A program made the translations under genes and the position numbers. Positions 11,761 through 22,924 of a stretch of DNA of 64,000 nucleotides are shown here, piece after piece. The notes under the pieces are model-generated. The model saw only the letters and a program-made list of their open reading frames with translations, ran no database searches and was not told the origin of the DNA. The stretch is from Aedes albopictus (lineage: Eukaryota; Arthropoda; Insecta; Diptera; Culicidae). Position 1 is the first letter of the stretch. Every line of letters begins with the position of its first letter. The stretch spans positions 310,321,164-310,385,163 of the forward strand of contig NC_085137.1 in NCBI RefSeq assembly GCF_035046485.1. The letters are read 5' to 3'.

Positions 11761-13770
11761 CCCAAGTAACACAGAAAACATCTTTGGCTATCAGAATGTC
11801 AAATGATGTATTACAACAGTGATATAAGTGAATCAGAAAACATGTTTTGTTTTAATTATGCTCTAATTATGTTAGCCGATCGACTATTGACGACATACAA
11901 CTAAAAAAATTACTTGAGTATCTCAAGTCTAAAATACGTACATAATACGAAAATATAACATTACTGGAGCATCATGAACGAAGCACAACTTTGTTTACAT
12001 TGAAGCAACAGAGGTTTTATTTCATAAACATAACATCATAGCAATGCATTTTGTAACGCGTTCGAATTTTCTGAATGTCCATAAATAAACACAGATTGCA
12101 GCGCAGCCGTAATGGCTCATAGTTTGCTCCGAAAGATCTCCGATGAGCAAGATTATGTCGAAGTGGAGTCACGTCAACTGTTGCAGAGCGCGAAAGATGG
12201 CGGCTTTAAAAAAATAATCAATGAGGACAAGTTGGTGATGAGTTTGGTGACATAACTCGTCGGATTGTTGATGTTGAAGGAGTAGATGCACGGCGGCATA
12301 GTAGCTGCTCACAAATAATCTTGGGCTTCACCAAGCTTTCATTATGGCTCTCTCATCACCAGCAAATCAGATAACCATTAATCCACTTTGTGCCCAAGAT
12401 CGATTGTTCTTCTAGTAAAAAACTAAAATTGGATTCCGAACCTACAACACAACGAAGAGTACTTTTGCTTACTTACTGCAATGTTTACTTTTTATTTTGA
12501 CAGATGCTCATTTTGATATGATGTCCTCTAAACTAAGCTGTAATTTAGTTATTTTAACGTTGCAATTATGATCACAAAACATAGTTACAGCTCTGCAATA
12601 TGTTTGTTGAAAATATGTTATTTAAACGTATCATAATCGTAGGAACAACTCCTTCCATAAATTTACTGTAAGGTTGTTCTACGGATGTATTATTAGCGTA
12701 ATTTAAACATACTTCTGTATACCAGCGCAGAGTCGGTTGACGTGAAGTTTAGAGAAATAATCCAGATTACAGTACATGGCAAAAATATGTATAACAAATA
12801 AAAAAAATGCGAAAAGGTAATGCATTTATTTACATCGTTTTGTCTCAAATTCCTAAGTAAACTTTTTTTTCAGTAAAAAACGCTCTATTCTCGTGAGTCA
12901 AAAAGTAGAAATAAATATCAGGTCTAAAAAATATGTATTCCAAATTCCGGTACTTGTTCACATTTTCTGTACGGCACTGTAAGAATCGTTTGATTTCTGC
13001 CATATTGTTTGTTCGAGTGAATTCCAGAAATGGATGCAAAAACAACCGATTTTGGTTGGCTTATGTTATTATTGTTAATTGATATAAGCAGCGCTTAAAA
13101 GATGCATGAGCAAAATGAGAACTTTCACCATAAATCTGGAAGCGCATGCAAAATAGCGCTACTATTATTGAGAGTAGACCATTTTCTAAAGAGTTCTCCG
13201 AATATTTTACAATCATTGACTCAAAAATATATCCATGTTGCATGTTTAAGTCGTCGACAAGGCCAAAACTTTGTTTATAAATAAAATTTATTTTATTTTA
13301 TTTTTTTTTGTCTAGCGTCATTCTAGATACTACAAGTTCTTATAATTGTGTATATTTTGTATTATAAATGCTTTGTATCGGTTATATAACTTCCAAACAG
13401 CTTAATTCGAACCAATGCAAATGGTATGTAATACAAATGTTTTTTGCAAGTTATATCACTGAGAAAATATTTTATTAAAACTAGTAAATATGATTGCATT
13501 ATATGTGTTTTTTCCAAGTTATATCATCGATAAATATCTCAATATAGGAAAGGGATTTGAATGGTTTGTAGTTTGATCGAAATTTTTAGTACTATAAGTG
13601 TATTAGGATACATCTTGTATAACATGTAAGATGTTTTATAAGCCGCCATTTTTTGCGCTGTTTTGACTTTATAAGTGTTCAAAAACGAGTAAATAATTCA
13701 AGAAAAATACACCACACTTAGTATGAATGGTGAAATTTAAACTGTTATATAACATGTCGTGTTACTTGGG
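11761..13770. mobile_element. probable element with CCCAAGTAACAC ends
   Basis: A 12-bp inverted terminal repeat (CCCAAGTAACAC at 11761; GTGTTACTTGGG ending at 13770) encloses 2 kb of AT-rich DNA with no clear coding sequence. A slightly GC-richer patch at 12100-12330 is unassigned. Another CCCAAGTAA lies just outside the left end. The boundaries rest on short repeats and are therefore tentative. Confidence 0.4.
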
Positions 13771-14237
13771 AACACACTTGTCACTGAAGAGTCATGGCGG
13801 CGCAGGTTTTTGTTGCGCAGACGTCACTGTGACTTACTTCTAGCTAGTTGGTATTTATTTGTTAGAAGTAAGTCTCACTAGGGCCCATATAGCCGAGGCG
13901 GTAAACGCACGGGTATTCAGCATGACCATGCTGAGGGTGACGGGTTCGATTCCCGGTCGGTTCAGGATCTTTTCGTAAAGGAAATTTCCTTGACTTCCTT
14001 GGGCATAGAGTATCTTCGTGCCTGCCACACGATATACGCATGCAAAATGGTCATTGGCAGAGGAAGCTCTCAGTTAATAACTGTGGAAATGCTCATAGAA
14101 CTCTAAGCTGAGAAGAAGGCTTTGTTCCAATGAGGACGTTACGGCAAGAAGAGAGAGAGAGAAGTAAGTCTCAGTGACTTCTGCGCAACAAAAACCTGCG
14201 CCGCCGTGACTCTTCTGTGACAAGTGTGTTACTTGGG
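13762..14237. mobile_element. foldback element interrupted by a Feilai SINE
   Basis: The left arm (about 13771-13852) and right arm (about 14163-14228) are reverse complements: AACACACTTGTCA pairs with TGACAAGTGTGTT, and GGCGGCGCAGGTTTTTGTTG pairs with its complement on the right. The word TTACTTGGG flanks both sides (13762-13770, 14229-14237), giving a possible 8-9-bp target duplication. The loop contains the SINE at 13881-14159. Confidence 0.75.
13881..14159 (+). mobile_element. Feilai-type tRNA-derived SINE
   Basis: It begins GGGCCCATATAGCCGAGG with a box A-like segment, followed by box B-like GGGTTCGATTCCCGG near 13940-13956. The SINE-specific body contains CCTGCCACACGATATACGC and GGTCATTGGCAGAGGAAGC, and the 3' end is (AAGAAG)/(GA) rich. 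The 14-bp target duplication AGAAGTAAGTCTCA is exact (13864-13877 and 14160-14173). I recognise the body as the Feilai family of Aedes. This is from memory, not a database search. Confidence 0.85.
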
Positions 14238-15767
14238 GATGTAGTTTGAAACAACTAACACGTTTGTTCAATTTCAAATTAAACAATTAGTAATTTTGAA
14301 TTAAAAATGTGTTGCATAAAACCAGAAATTGTCGTTTGAAACAAACTGGCAGGTCGGTTGTTTTTACCTTTACAAAACAACAAACCATGTTGTTTTGTAC
14401 CATGTATTTGTTATTTTTAACTAACATATCAGTTTGCATTTACTAAAGTTCTGGTTGCCGATGCCGATGCCGCTAACAAATCAAAATATGAGTTTGATTC
14501 AACAAACTCGGCAGTAGAATCAAACCAATCTGCTATTTGAAGAAAAAACAACAACCCATTTGGTTTGTAAGTAAACCGAAGTCTTAGTTTGTTTGATTTT
14601 TAGCCATCACCAAGTCGACAAATACGAAACTGATTTGTTCTGCGTATTAGTGTCGTTTCAATAAGGTAAAACTTAAAATATTTACAAAGAATAAGAATAT
14701 CAAGAATGCCCACTCCGCTGATGCTTGGGGGGACACTACAGCAGCGCTATCTGCGGATGAAAGTTCAACCTTCATGCGGTAGTGTGCGTTACAGATTGTA
14801 TACCAAAACATACACACACCACCTTCCCTTATGAGAAAAACACGAACACTGTTACAGAGAGCTTCCAACTTGAAACGTTTAGAGAGCGCCACTTATCTTG
14901 TCGCTTAACGTTTACATGGAAAAAAGCAAGAGATGGCATTCATTCTATTTTTATTCTTTGATATTTGTCACCATTGTGCCGGAAGCACCATACATTATTG
15001 CTTAAAGGTAAGTGGAATATATTTTGCTTGATGCAATGGTAAAAGTAGAAATTAAATCTAAATATTTATCTGCTTTTCAGCGTTCCTCCGTAAGAGTTAT
15101 CAGTGAAATCCGGCCCAAATTCACAGTTTGGAGGACCCCAACCACAGCGTTAAATGAAACCGAAAGCCGCTCTTCACAAAAAAAACTGAGGTGACGCCAA
15201 AAAAATTCGGGGGTATGATATTTTGTGGTCCTTTCAGGAAAATACTAAATGTTTTTTTTCCCTGTTTGTCAAAATGAAACAACCGATGGATGGTTATTTT
15301 CAACCGGACGTTTGTAGAATTTAATCGCCAAACTGCCAGATATACAACTCAAAATTTTGGTTAGAAACAACTGCCCCAGGCAGTAAAATCAAACCAATAT
15401 TTTGTTTGTGTCAAATTCAACCCGATAATCCGATTGAATTGAACTGAAGTTTGTTGTATTTACTAATTATTTTTCTACGTGATGGAAAAACAAACCAGAT
15501 GAATAATGCAGGCACCTGTCTCAACACAACCAAATAATATTTTGTGCGCCTGAACGTTTACCAAACGTATCCTTTGGAGATTACCTTTCCACTAACAACA
15601 CCAAAATTCATATGACACCTAGGCCTGAGAGATCGTAGGGCTGTCTACATCCTTCATAGGTGTCCAAAACTAACCATCCTTTCCCATTCCTCATCAATCG
15701 CATGAGCGTGGCCAGGACAGTTCTCGACCATTGGAGTATTGCGTCAGTCTTGTCTAAGAGTCAGAGA
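14238..15767. other. AT-rich unassigned region
   Basis: Words such as GTTTGAAACAA and AACAAACTGG recur at 14250-14640 and in related form at 15360-15460, suggesting ends of another degraded inverted-repeat element that I could not delimit. The patch 14700-14900 is more complex in sequence but shows no recognisable gene. Confidence 0.3.
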
Positions 15768-16472
15768 CCCGGGCAGAAAAGAATTACAAAGCAATGGCAC
15801 GTTTTACCATTAAAAAAGAATTACTGAATGGTAAAATTTGCCATTGGTTTGTTTGAAATAAGTGACAAAAGGGCAAAAATAATAACTGACATTGTTTGAT
15901 GAAATAACTAAAGAATGACAAATTTTGGCATTACAATAGCAAACCAAAAAAAAAAGGTTGATAATTGCAAAAAATGCCATTATTGAGTTATTGAAAACAG
16001 AACAATAAATAGCAAAATTAGTTATTCACTTGTCAACCAAAAGAAGGGTATATTAAGTTGTTAATTCCAATAACAAAATTAATTTTCTATGAGTTTTCTG
16101 GATGAAATGTAATTGCAAACAAATATCAAAAGTTACCATTAGAATAATCAAAATTTCAATTTTATTATTATGTTGTTCTTAATAAGTGTCAAAACTCTGC
16201 GATAGTTCATCAAACTCAAAAGAGGTCAAAAATATTTCACCAATTGCAAAATTAGTTATGATAGCAAAGTAAAGACATTCAGTAGTTATTTTTCCAATTT
16301 GTAAATTAATTGATAAATGGCAAGCTAATGGCATATTTTTATATGATATCATATTATGCTATTGACACGTTGTTTTAAATTCTTCATAAAGCACTCATGA
16401 ATGGTAAAATTAGTTATGGCAATAAAATGTGTAATTCTTTTGTTATTGGTTTGCCATTCACCTCTACCTGGG
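15768..16472. mobile_element. probable element with CCCGGGCAGAAAAG ends
   Basis: The left end CCCGGGCAGAAAAGAATTAC has an imperfect inverted counterpart at the right (GTAATTCTTTTG near 16431, TCTACCTGGG ending at 16472). The interior is crowded with ATGGTAAAATT, TTGCCATT and TTAGTTAT words on both strands. The terminal sequence resembles 1895-3608 and 25500-28875, suggesting one superfamily. Confidence 0.5.
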
Positions 16473-16546
16473 GATTAATCCCAAATCCGTGTGCTTTGGT
16501 TCGGACAGGAAGGAGGCAACCCTCTAAACAGTGGTCTAGGACTGTA

Positions 16547-16624
16547 CTGCCGTTCTACGCCCAATTGTCCCATGTTGTATGGGAATCCCATATAACATGG
16601 GACAATTATGCGTAGAACGTCAGT
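16547..16624. mobile_element. 78-bp near-perfect hairpin flanked by TA
   Basis: Two arms of nearly 40 bp, containing CGTTCTACGC and AATTGTCCCATGTT, are almost perfectly complementary around a minimal loop (TGGGAATCCC). TA is found on both sides (16545-16546 and 16625-16626). It is either a miniature Tc1/mariner-type element or, if transcribed, a miRNA-like hairpin. I favour the element. Confidence 0.7.
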
Positions 16625-16701
16625 GTACCTTCTACGAATTTGTGCTACTCACTTAATGCTAATTCTAATGTAAACTGGTTTAATAATTGACCCATCATGT
16701 A

Positions 16702-17917
16702 CACTCCCGTTCAAAAGTTTGGGGTCACCCCCTCAAAAACATGTCATTTTTTAAGGCCCATATCTCCGCCAATTTGCGTCCGATTTCAAAACCCTAGAAT
16801 TCATTCAAAAGATAATAAGTCAAAGAAACTTTGAACATGATTTAAAAGAAAATTTTTCAAAAAAATTTGTATGTAAACTTAACCCAAAGTTGCCAAATTT
16901 TCTAAAAAATGAATATAAACTTACGGCAGTGTCGCTGGAAGTTGGGTCGACCAAATTTTAAGATGAGAGCTGTAATATGTCCCATTTTCTATTAGCTTTC
17001 AACTGCTTTTTACAGAACTAAGCTAAAAAATCTAGAAAAAAAGTTATTAAGTAAATTAATCCTTGATGTCATCGACCAAAAGTTTGGGGTCACCCCTCAA
17101 AATGCTGTATCGGCCAAAAGTTTGGGGTCACTATCGTAAAACATGGAAAAGTGATTTGTTGATATCTTTGTCATCTTTCATTCAATTTCAATTCCTCTTG
17201 GCCTATTTGAAACAAAATGAATGATACTTACTGCATAGACATTGAACCACACATATTTGTTGAAATTTACATACTAAAACTTAACGTAAAGTTGCCTCAT
17301 TTTTTGAAGCGTGGTAAAATGTGCTAACTTTACATAACATTTTTATATACAAAAATCGTTAAATACGTTAAGTTGAAGACATCAAACGTAAATTTAGTTA
17401 ATTATCTTTGAAATGAGCCAAAAATAATTAAAATTGAGCTATAGATGACGAAGATATCACCAAATCACTTTTCCATGTTTTACGAAAGTGACCCCAAACT
17501 TTTGGCCGATACATCATATTAAGGGGTGACCCCAAACTTTTGGTCGATGACATCAAGGATTAATTTACTTAATAACTTTTTTTCTAGATTTTTTAGCTAA
17601 GTTCTGTAAAAAGCAGCTGAAAGCTAATAGAAAATGGGTCATGTTACCGCTCTCATCTTAAAATTTGGTCGACCCAACTTCCAGCGACACTGCCGTAAGT
17701 TTATATTCATTTTTTAGAAAATTTGGCAACTTTGGGTTAAGTTTACATACAAAATTTTTTGAAAAATTTTCTTTTAAATCATGTTCAAAGTTTCTTTAAC
17801 TTATTATCTTTTGAATGAATCCTAGGGTTTTGAAATCGGACGCAAATTGGCGGAGATATGGGCCTAAAAAAATGACATGTTTTTGAAGGGGTGACCCCAA
17901 ACTTTTGAACGGGAGTG
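16702..17917. mobile_element. 1.2-kb Tc1/mariner-type palindrome
   Basis: TA is duplicated at the ends (16700-16701, 17918-17919). The two halves are reverse complements over roughly 550 bp each, starting CACTCCCGTTCAAAAGTT, with a short central spacer around 17290-17340. The motif CCAAAAGTTTGGGGTCAC occurs at the end and again twice inside each arm (about 17085 and 17114; 17485 and 17528), giving repeated putative transposase-binding sites. There is no coding capacity. A half copy lies at 61470-61985. Confidence 0.9.
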
Positions 17918-18198
17918 TATGCTTGCATGTGTGCAAACAAACTTATGTTTACGTTGAGATTTACCACAACGAGTTAAACAAAAAGTGGACAAAATCCGTG
18001 AAACATGAAAAAGTTTTATCTGTCGCATATTTTTTATTTCCGATTTATCAAGGTAGTCAAAGCCAGAAATCAAAAGTTGAAGAGTAGTTCTTCAAAAAGA
18101 GGAAAAACAATAATTGTTTTGTTGGGAAATATAAGCATTTGTTGTAGATTTTCATGGTTAAATAACTATGGTTAAGAAACAATAAGTCGAACTCTTAC

Positions 18199-18623
18199 CC
18201 GTCATCGACGTCGCCGGTTTTATCGCAGTAACAGATATCACCTGGTCCACCAGATCCGTCAGCATCTTCGAAGTCATTACCCTGCAGCTCCCCATTATTG
18301 TCCCCATTCTGGTGATGGCATACCTTCTTCCGTCGTATCGCCAGATGTCTCGCACGGGATGGAAATTTGGGTGTCTTTCGTATCACTACTGGATGTACTT
18401 CGACTGTTGATGCCACCACCGGTGTGGCCACCGAAGACGTTGGGGACGAAGGCGCACTACCGGTGGATTCGTTGGACGACATTCGTTCCAGCTCGTGTGG
18501 AGGGGAATCGTCGTCAAGTTGGTGTAACATAGGCAATGGTTTCACAGTTGGTCGTACCATAAACATTTGATCCATTCCGTTTTGGTTTTTCGAATAAAAT
18601 ACAAATTTTGATGGAGATTTCAC
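18199..18623 (-). CDS. Ser/Pro-rich coding exon of an unidentified host gene
   Basis: A minus-strand frame encodes a low-complexity acidic/Ser-Pro protein segment: DDDSPPHELERMSSNESTG, then a Pro/Ser/Thr/Val tract, a basic stretch with KTPKFPSRARHLAIRRKK, then an Asp/Gly-rich end with GDICYCDKTGD. It has the look of a regulatory or disordered host protein, not a transposon. The frame runs into a stop only two bases past a consensus splice donor (GTAAGAGT, 18198-18191 on the minus strand), so the exon probably ends at 18199. The first ATG in frame is at 18575. Alternatively the exon is internal and starts after an AG near 18636, since the frame stays open up to that point. No downstream exon was found toward lower coordinates in this window. 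Function unknown. Confidence 0.55.
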
Positions 18624-18849
18624 TTTGAGAGTCTACTCAAATCACGTTGGGTTGAGTTAGAATAAAACACTGTAGACTGTGTATGTACAAGTTCCAGCTT
18701 TTTCATCTATAATGTGTTATTTGTATCACTAAATGTCAGAGAGCTACGCGCGAGAATGATGGTATTTCAAAAATTAATCACATTTTTTACCATATACAAT
18801 TTGAACAATATCTCAAAAATGTGACGTGCTGGAGCAAATATATGTTCCT

Positions 18850-20785
18850 GACTCGGATTGCGACTGCGTAACGTAGAAGTGGCTCAAGACTTTGGCCAGC
18901 AGTTAGCCGTGGCCCGACCAACGGAAGAGCAGCTTGGCGCAGCTACACTTGAAGATGGCTGGAGGGACTTTCGATCCACCATAGGTAGTACCTCGGCTGC
19001 AACAGTAGGCTTCGCGACCCCGAATCACAGAAACAACTGGTACGACGGCGAATGTTAAATTTTAAAAAAATGAGAAGATTGCAACTTGGGCGAGAATGTT
19101 GCAACACCGTACGAGGGCAAAATAGGCTCCTTATAGACAGGTGCGGTACAGGCTGAACTCTGTCTTCCGGAGGAGCAGGAAGAACGAGATTGCATGGCGA
19201 TGAAAGAGCTGTACCGCGCAAAGGACACACGGTAGTTATACAAGAAGCTGATCCGCTTGCGCAGAGGCTTTGTACCACAAGCCGACATGGGCCGAGACTA
19301 TCACGGGAATCTTCTCACGAACTAAGGTGGCGTGGTAACAGATCCAAGAGAACGTGCGCAGGATGAAAGATTTGCGGCCCCTAACCTCCAAGAGATTGAG
19401 GAGGAAGTTAGTTGAAAACAACAAAACCGCTGGAGCAGATCAACTACCAAGCGAGCTTTTAAAATACGGTAAAGAAGCACTGGTGAGAGCACTGCACTGC
19501 ATCATTGCCAAGATTTGGGAGGAGGAAGTATTACCGGACGAATGTATGAAAAGCATCGTGTGTCCATCTACAAAAAAATAGGCGACAAGTTGGATCGGGA
19601 GAACAATCGCGTGATCACACTACTGAGCGCTGGCTGCAATATACTCATCCGAATTTCATACCGTCGTCTATCACCGATTGCAAGAGAATACGGAGGCAAT
19701 ATCAGGCTGGTCATGGGTGAACGCGCTACAACGGACCAGATGTTTGCCATCCACCAGATGTAGCAGAAATACCGCGAATGCAACGTGCCCACACATCGCC
19801 TGTTCATCGATTTCAAATCGACGTATGATACAATCGATCGAGATCATCTAGGACACGGATTCCCGGATAAACTGATACGATTGATCAAGGCGGCGATGGA
19901 TCTAGTGATGTGCGTAGCTCGAGTATCAGGGACACTCTGGAGTCCCTTCGAATCTTGCAGAGGGTTACGGCAAGGTGATGGTCTCTCGCGCTTGCTGTTT
20001 AATATTGCTTAGAGGGTGTATTAAGGAGAGCGGGGATAAACACGAGAAGAACGATTTGTACGAAGTCAGTTCATCTACTTGGTTTCGCCGATGATATTGA
20101 TATTATAGCTCGCAAGTTTAGGACGATGGCGGAAACGTTCATCCGACTAAAGACTGATTCAGAAGCCAGGCAAATCGGATTAGTCATTAATATGCCGAAG
20201 ACAAAGTACATGATGGCAAAGGGCTCCAGGCGGAATCACGCCACCCCGAAATTCCATCGACGGTAATCAAATCAAGGCGGTAGACGAATTCGCGTACTTG
20301 GACTCACTGGTGACCGCCAACAACGACACCAGCAGAAAAATTCAGACACATTGTGGAAGGAAATCGAGCTTTTTTTGGACTCCGCAGAACTCTACGATCG
20401 AGCAAAGTTCTCCGTCATTCTAAGTTAATTATCTACAGAACGGTGATTGTACCGGTAGTCCTCTATGCAGAAAACCAACGCGCCCTTAGAACGGTAGGTG
20501 TTGCGTACCATCTAAGACGGAGTCCAGATGGAAGACGGGACTTGGAGAAGGCGAATGAACCACGAGCTGCATGAGCTGCTGAGAGAACTAACCATCGTCC
20601 ACACCACGAAAATCGGGAGGCTACGGTGGGCGGGTCACGTCATCAGGATGTCGGATAGCAACCCGAGTAAAATAGTTCTCGAGAGTCATCTGACCGGTAC
20701 AAGAAGACGTGGTGCGCAGCGAGATAGATGGGTCGATCGAGTGGAAGACGATTTGCGGACTGGAACTGGAGACGCACAGTTCAAA
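18850..20785 (+). mobile_element. RTE-like non-LTR retrotransposon copy B, degenerate
   Basis: The copy starts in the linker between endonuclease and RT (segments resembling EVAQDF and RRNEWYDGEC near 18880-19058). It continues through the RT fingers (AGADQLPSELLKYG near 19432-19475), SYRRLSPIAREYGG, MGERATTDQMF (about 19715-19750), the palm RLIDFKSTYD-like segment, GLRQGDGL, FADDIDII near 20085 and the tail RLRWAGHVIRM (about 20615-20650). Many frameshifts and stops show it is dead. The extreme 3' end is missing. It belongs to the same subfamily as copy A and preserves more 5' sequence than the others. Confidence 0.85.
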
Positions 20786-20822
20786 ATCCAATAAAGTAGG
20801 TACTCCAAAGACAAATTAACAC

Positions 20823-22020
20823 ATGATAGGTATTATTATTGTCATTATTATCATAAATTCAAATGTCCACAACACATCTTCTTATGAATCACAACACCGC
20901 ATAGAGAAAAAAAAACAACCTATCAATTCCATACGATCAAACGTGACATGCGAGCACACAACTACAATCACGGCTCCGGTGGACTCTTGCACATTGGAAC
21001 GTCTCAATCGGTCTACGGCAAACGATTCCAGTTCACGATTATGTCACTCACTACATCGACCGACTCCGATTCGCATAACTTCGTATACTTTCGCACTGGC
21101 ATTTGCACTTCCCCTAGCACTTCACAAGAAACCGGTTTATCATTCAACATTTGTTATCCACACACAGCACTTTCACAGAACCCCAAAACTTGCTGATTGA
21201 TTTGTTGATCTTGATCTTGGTGCTTATCAGACCTACCGATTATCATTTGGCACATCCCCCACAAATATGAACGCAAATCACGTCCCGATAGACTTCAACG
21301 AGCGCTACCCAACGAATAGACCACGAGCGTAGATTCGCAGACAAGGTTTCACAAGGTAAACGATCGCGACTGCTACCACTACCCCGTCAATTACTCTCTT
21401 CTGAACACATTATTCAATTTCAGGTCTACACTTCAGTTCGTCTATCACGATCACCCCACAATGCGAATGATTAGTTGTTGGTTAAGGAGATTCGTTCAAA
21501 CCGGCCCGATAAGTCGAACGCGTCGTCGTAATTCCTGCTTCAATTCCGCACGGGGATCGCACTGTGTTGGCTTAACTGCGCGATCCAAGTCCATCGTCGT
21601 ATCCGCTCATAGCCATCCCCGCGCTAACCTCGTCACCACTTCTTAGTCATGACTACGTGTACGACGACGCGACGACGACGGGGTGAATCAAAACAGAAAA
21701 CAAAACAAAATGCAATGCCACCACATGGATGGATCGATGCCTGCTGGATGGTACAAATACCAACACGAGCTTGTTGGCCATGCTCCGACGGATTACGGCA
21801 GAGTTTGAGTGATCTAACCGGTTGCTGATCACGTAGTAGGACCGGTGAAGAATACAGTGTGGAACGGAGCATTCAAAAACAAAACAAGCGATAAGACCGT
21901 GAAATGTAACATTTACAAACAAGTCGTGGATTAGCGATTGCTGTGGCAATACAATTTTGAAGTGTTTGTCAACGAAGTTTATGTGTGTGCAGTCTCGATG
22001 TTGAAGTTGTTGATAGATTA
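20823..22020. other. complex single-copy-looking region, possible upstream region of a host gene
   Basis: Base composition is more balanced than in the transposon blocks, with CGTCGTCG-rich patches (21650-21685). No inverted repeat or retroelement motif is visible. It lies on the 5' side of the minus-strand exon at 18199-18623, so it could hold promoter or untranslated exons, but that is inference from position only. The open frames on both strands are short and overlap. Confidence 0.3.
21356..21423 (+). other. possible 68-bp intron in a plus-strand transcript
   Basis: The donor ACAAG/GTAAAC at 21355/21356 and the pyrimidine-rich acceptor TATTCAATTTCAG ending at 21423 define an intron of the size common in mosquitoes. 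The sequences on either side do not form a long frame, so it would have to lie in an untranslated or noncoding transcript. Confidence 0.25.
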
Positions 22021-22024
22021 AGTA

Positions 22025-22261
22025 TTGCTGACTACATCCCAAATTGGACTATCACACTTTTTTTGATACGCCTAAAAAGTGTGATAAAAGTGCACATTTG
22101 CCTCGGATCGTCTCGACGTTTTCGGTGCACTTATTCCTCTATTTACAAGGAATAAGTGCACCGAAGACCTCAACTCGATCCGACGTGGTCCTACGCTGCA
22201 ATCACACTTTGAAGGTATGTGCACACTATTGTGTCAGTCCAATTTGGGGTGCAGTCAGCAA
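22025..22261. mobile_element. 237-bp MITE with TTGCTGACT ends and an internal hairpin
   Basis: TA is duplicated on both sides (22023-22024, 22262-22263). The outer arms TTGCTGACTACATCCCAAAT are inverted at the right end. Inside lies a second, tighter hairpin (22103-22183) with arms TCGGATCG and CGGTGCACTTATTCCT around a short loop. Confidence 0.8.
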
Positions 22262-22744
22262 TATTATTCAAGATCTTTATGGCGATGATCTTGTTACGGT
22301 TAACGCAAATCAAAGAAATGCAAGTTGAAGCATCATTAATGCATCACTGTTTTCATACGTTAACCCGAAAAAGATAATGTGAAATCGTGTAGGTATTAAT
22401 CTGTTTGATTTGATTATTTCTTATTCAACCTACTTCTGTTTCCAGGGCAATTACAGATACTAATAATATTACAATTACTGAACTAGGAATATCATCTCGC
22501 AAGCATGCTCATCAAAATAGTCTGTATGTCATATGTTGCACATGTTTTATAACTGAATGTATTCTTTGCAATGCTCGTTGCTTTCAGTTGAGACTCGAGT
22601 ACATTTCAGACTTTCTCCAACCCACACGCATGCGTACTTAAGGACCGTATGTCAGTTACTCTCAATCGCGGAAAGTAGCATCTGGTGGATGCTAGCGAAA
22701 ACTGATGCTGATAGACCGTTGGGTTAGTTTGTACAACATAGCTA

Positions 22745-22880
22745 CCGTAAAATGGGTTATCATTGTTCAGCGGGGTAACATTGATCGGCATGACCCACCT
22801 CATGGAATATTCAAACAAATATTTTTCATTGAACCAATTCCTACTAACGAACGTTATTTCGACATCTGTTATTAATTAGC
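22745..22880 (+). mobile_element. one-ended fragment of a TA-CCGTAAAACGGGG-type element
   Basis: It starts at a TA with CCGTAAAATGGGTTATCATT, followed by GGGGTAACATTGATCGG. Related fragments are at 11395 and 61124. No opposite end was seen. Confidence 0.5.
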
Positions 22881-22924
22881 TATTCATTTAATTCATTTAT
22901 TTTATTTCAACATCAAATTCATAA

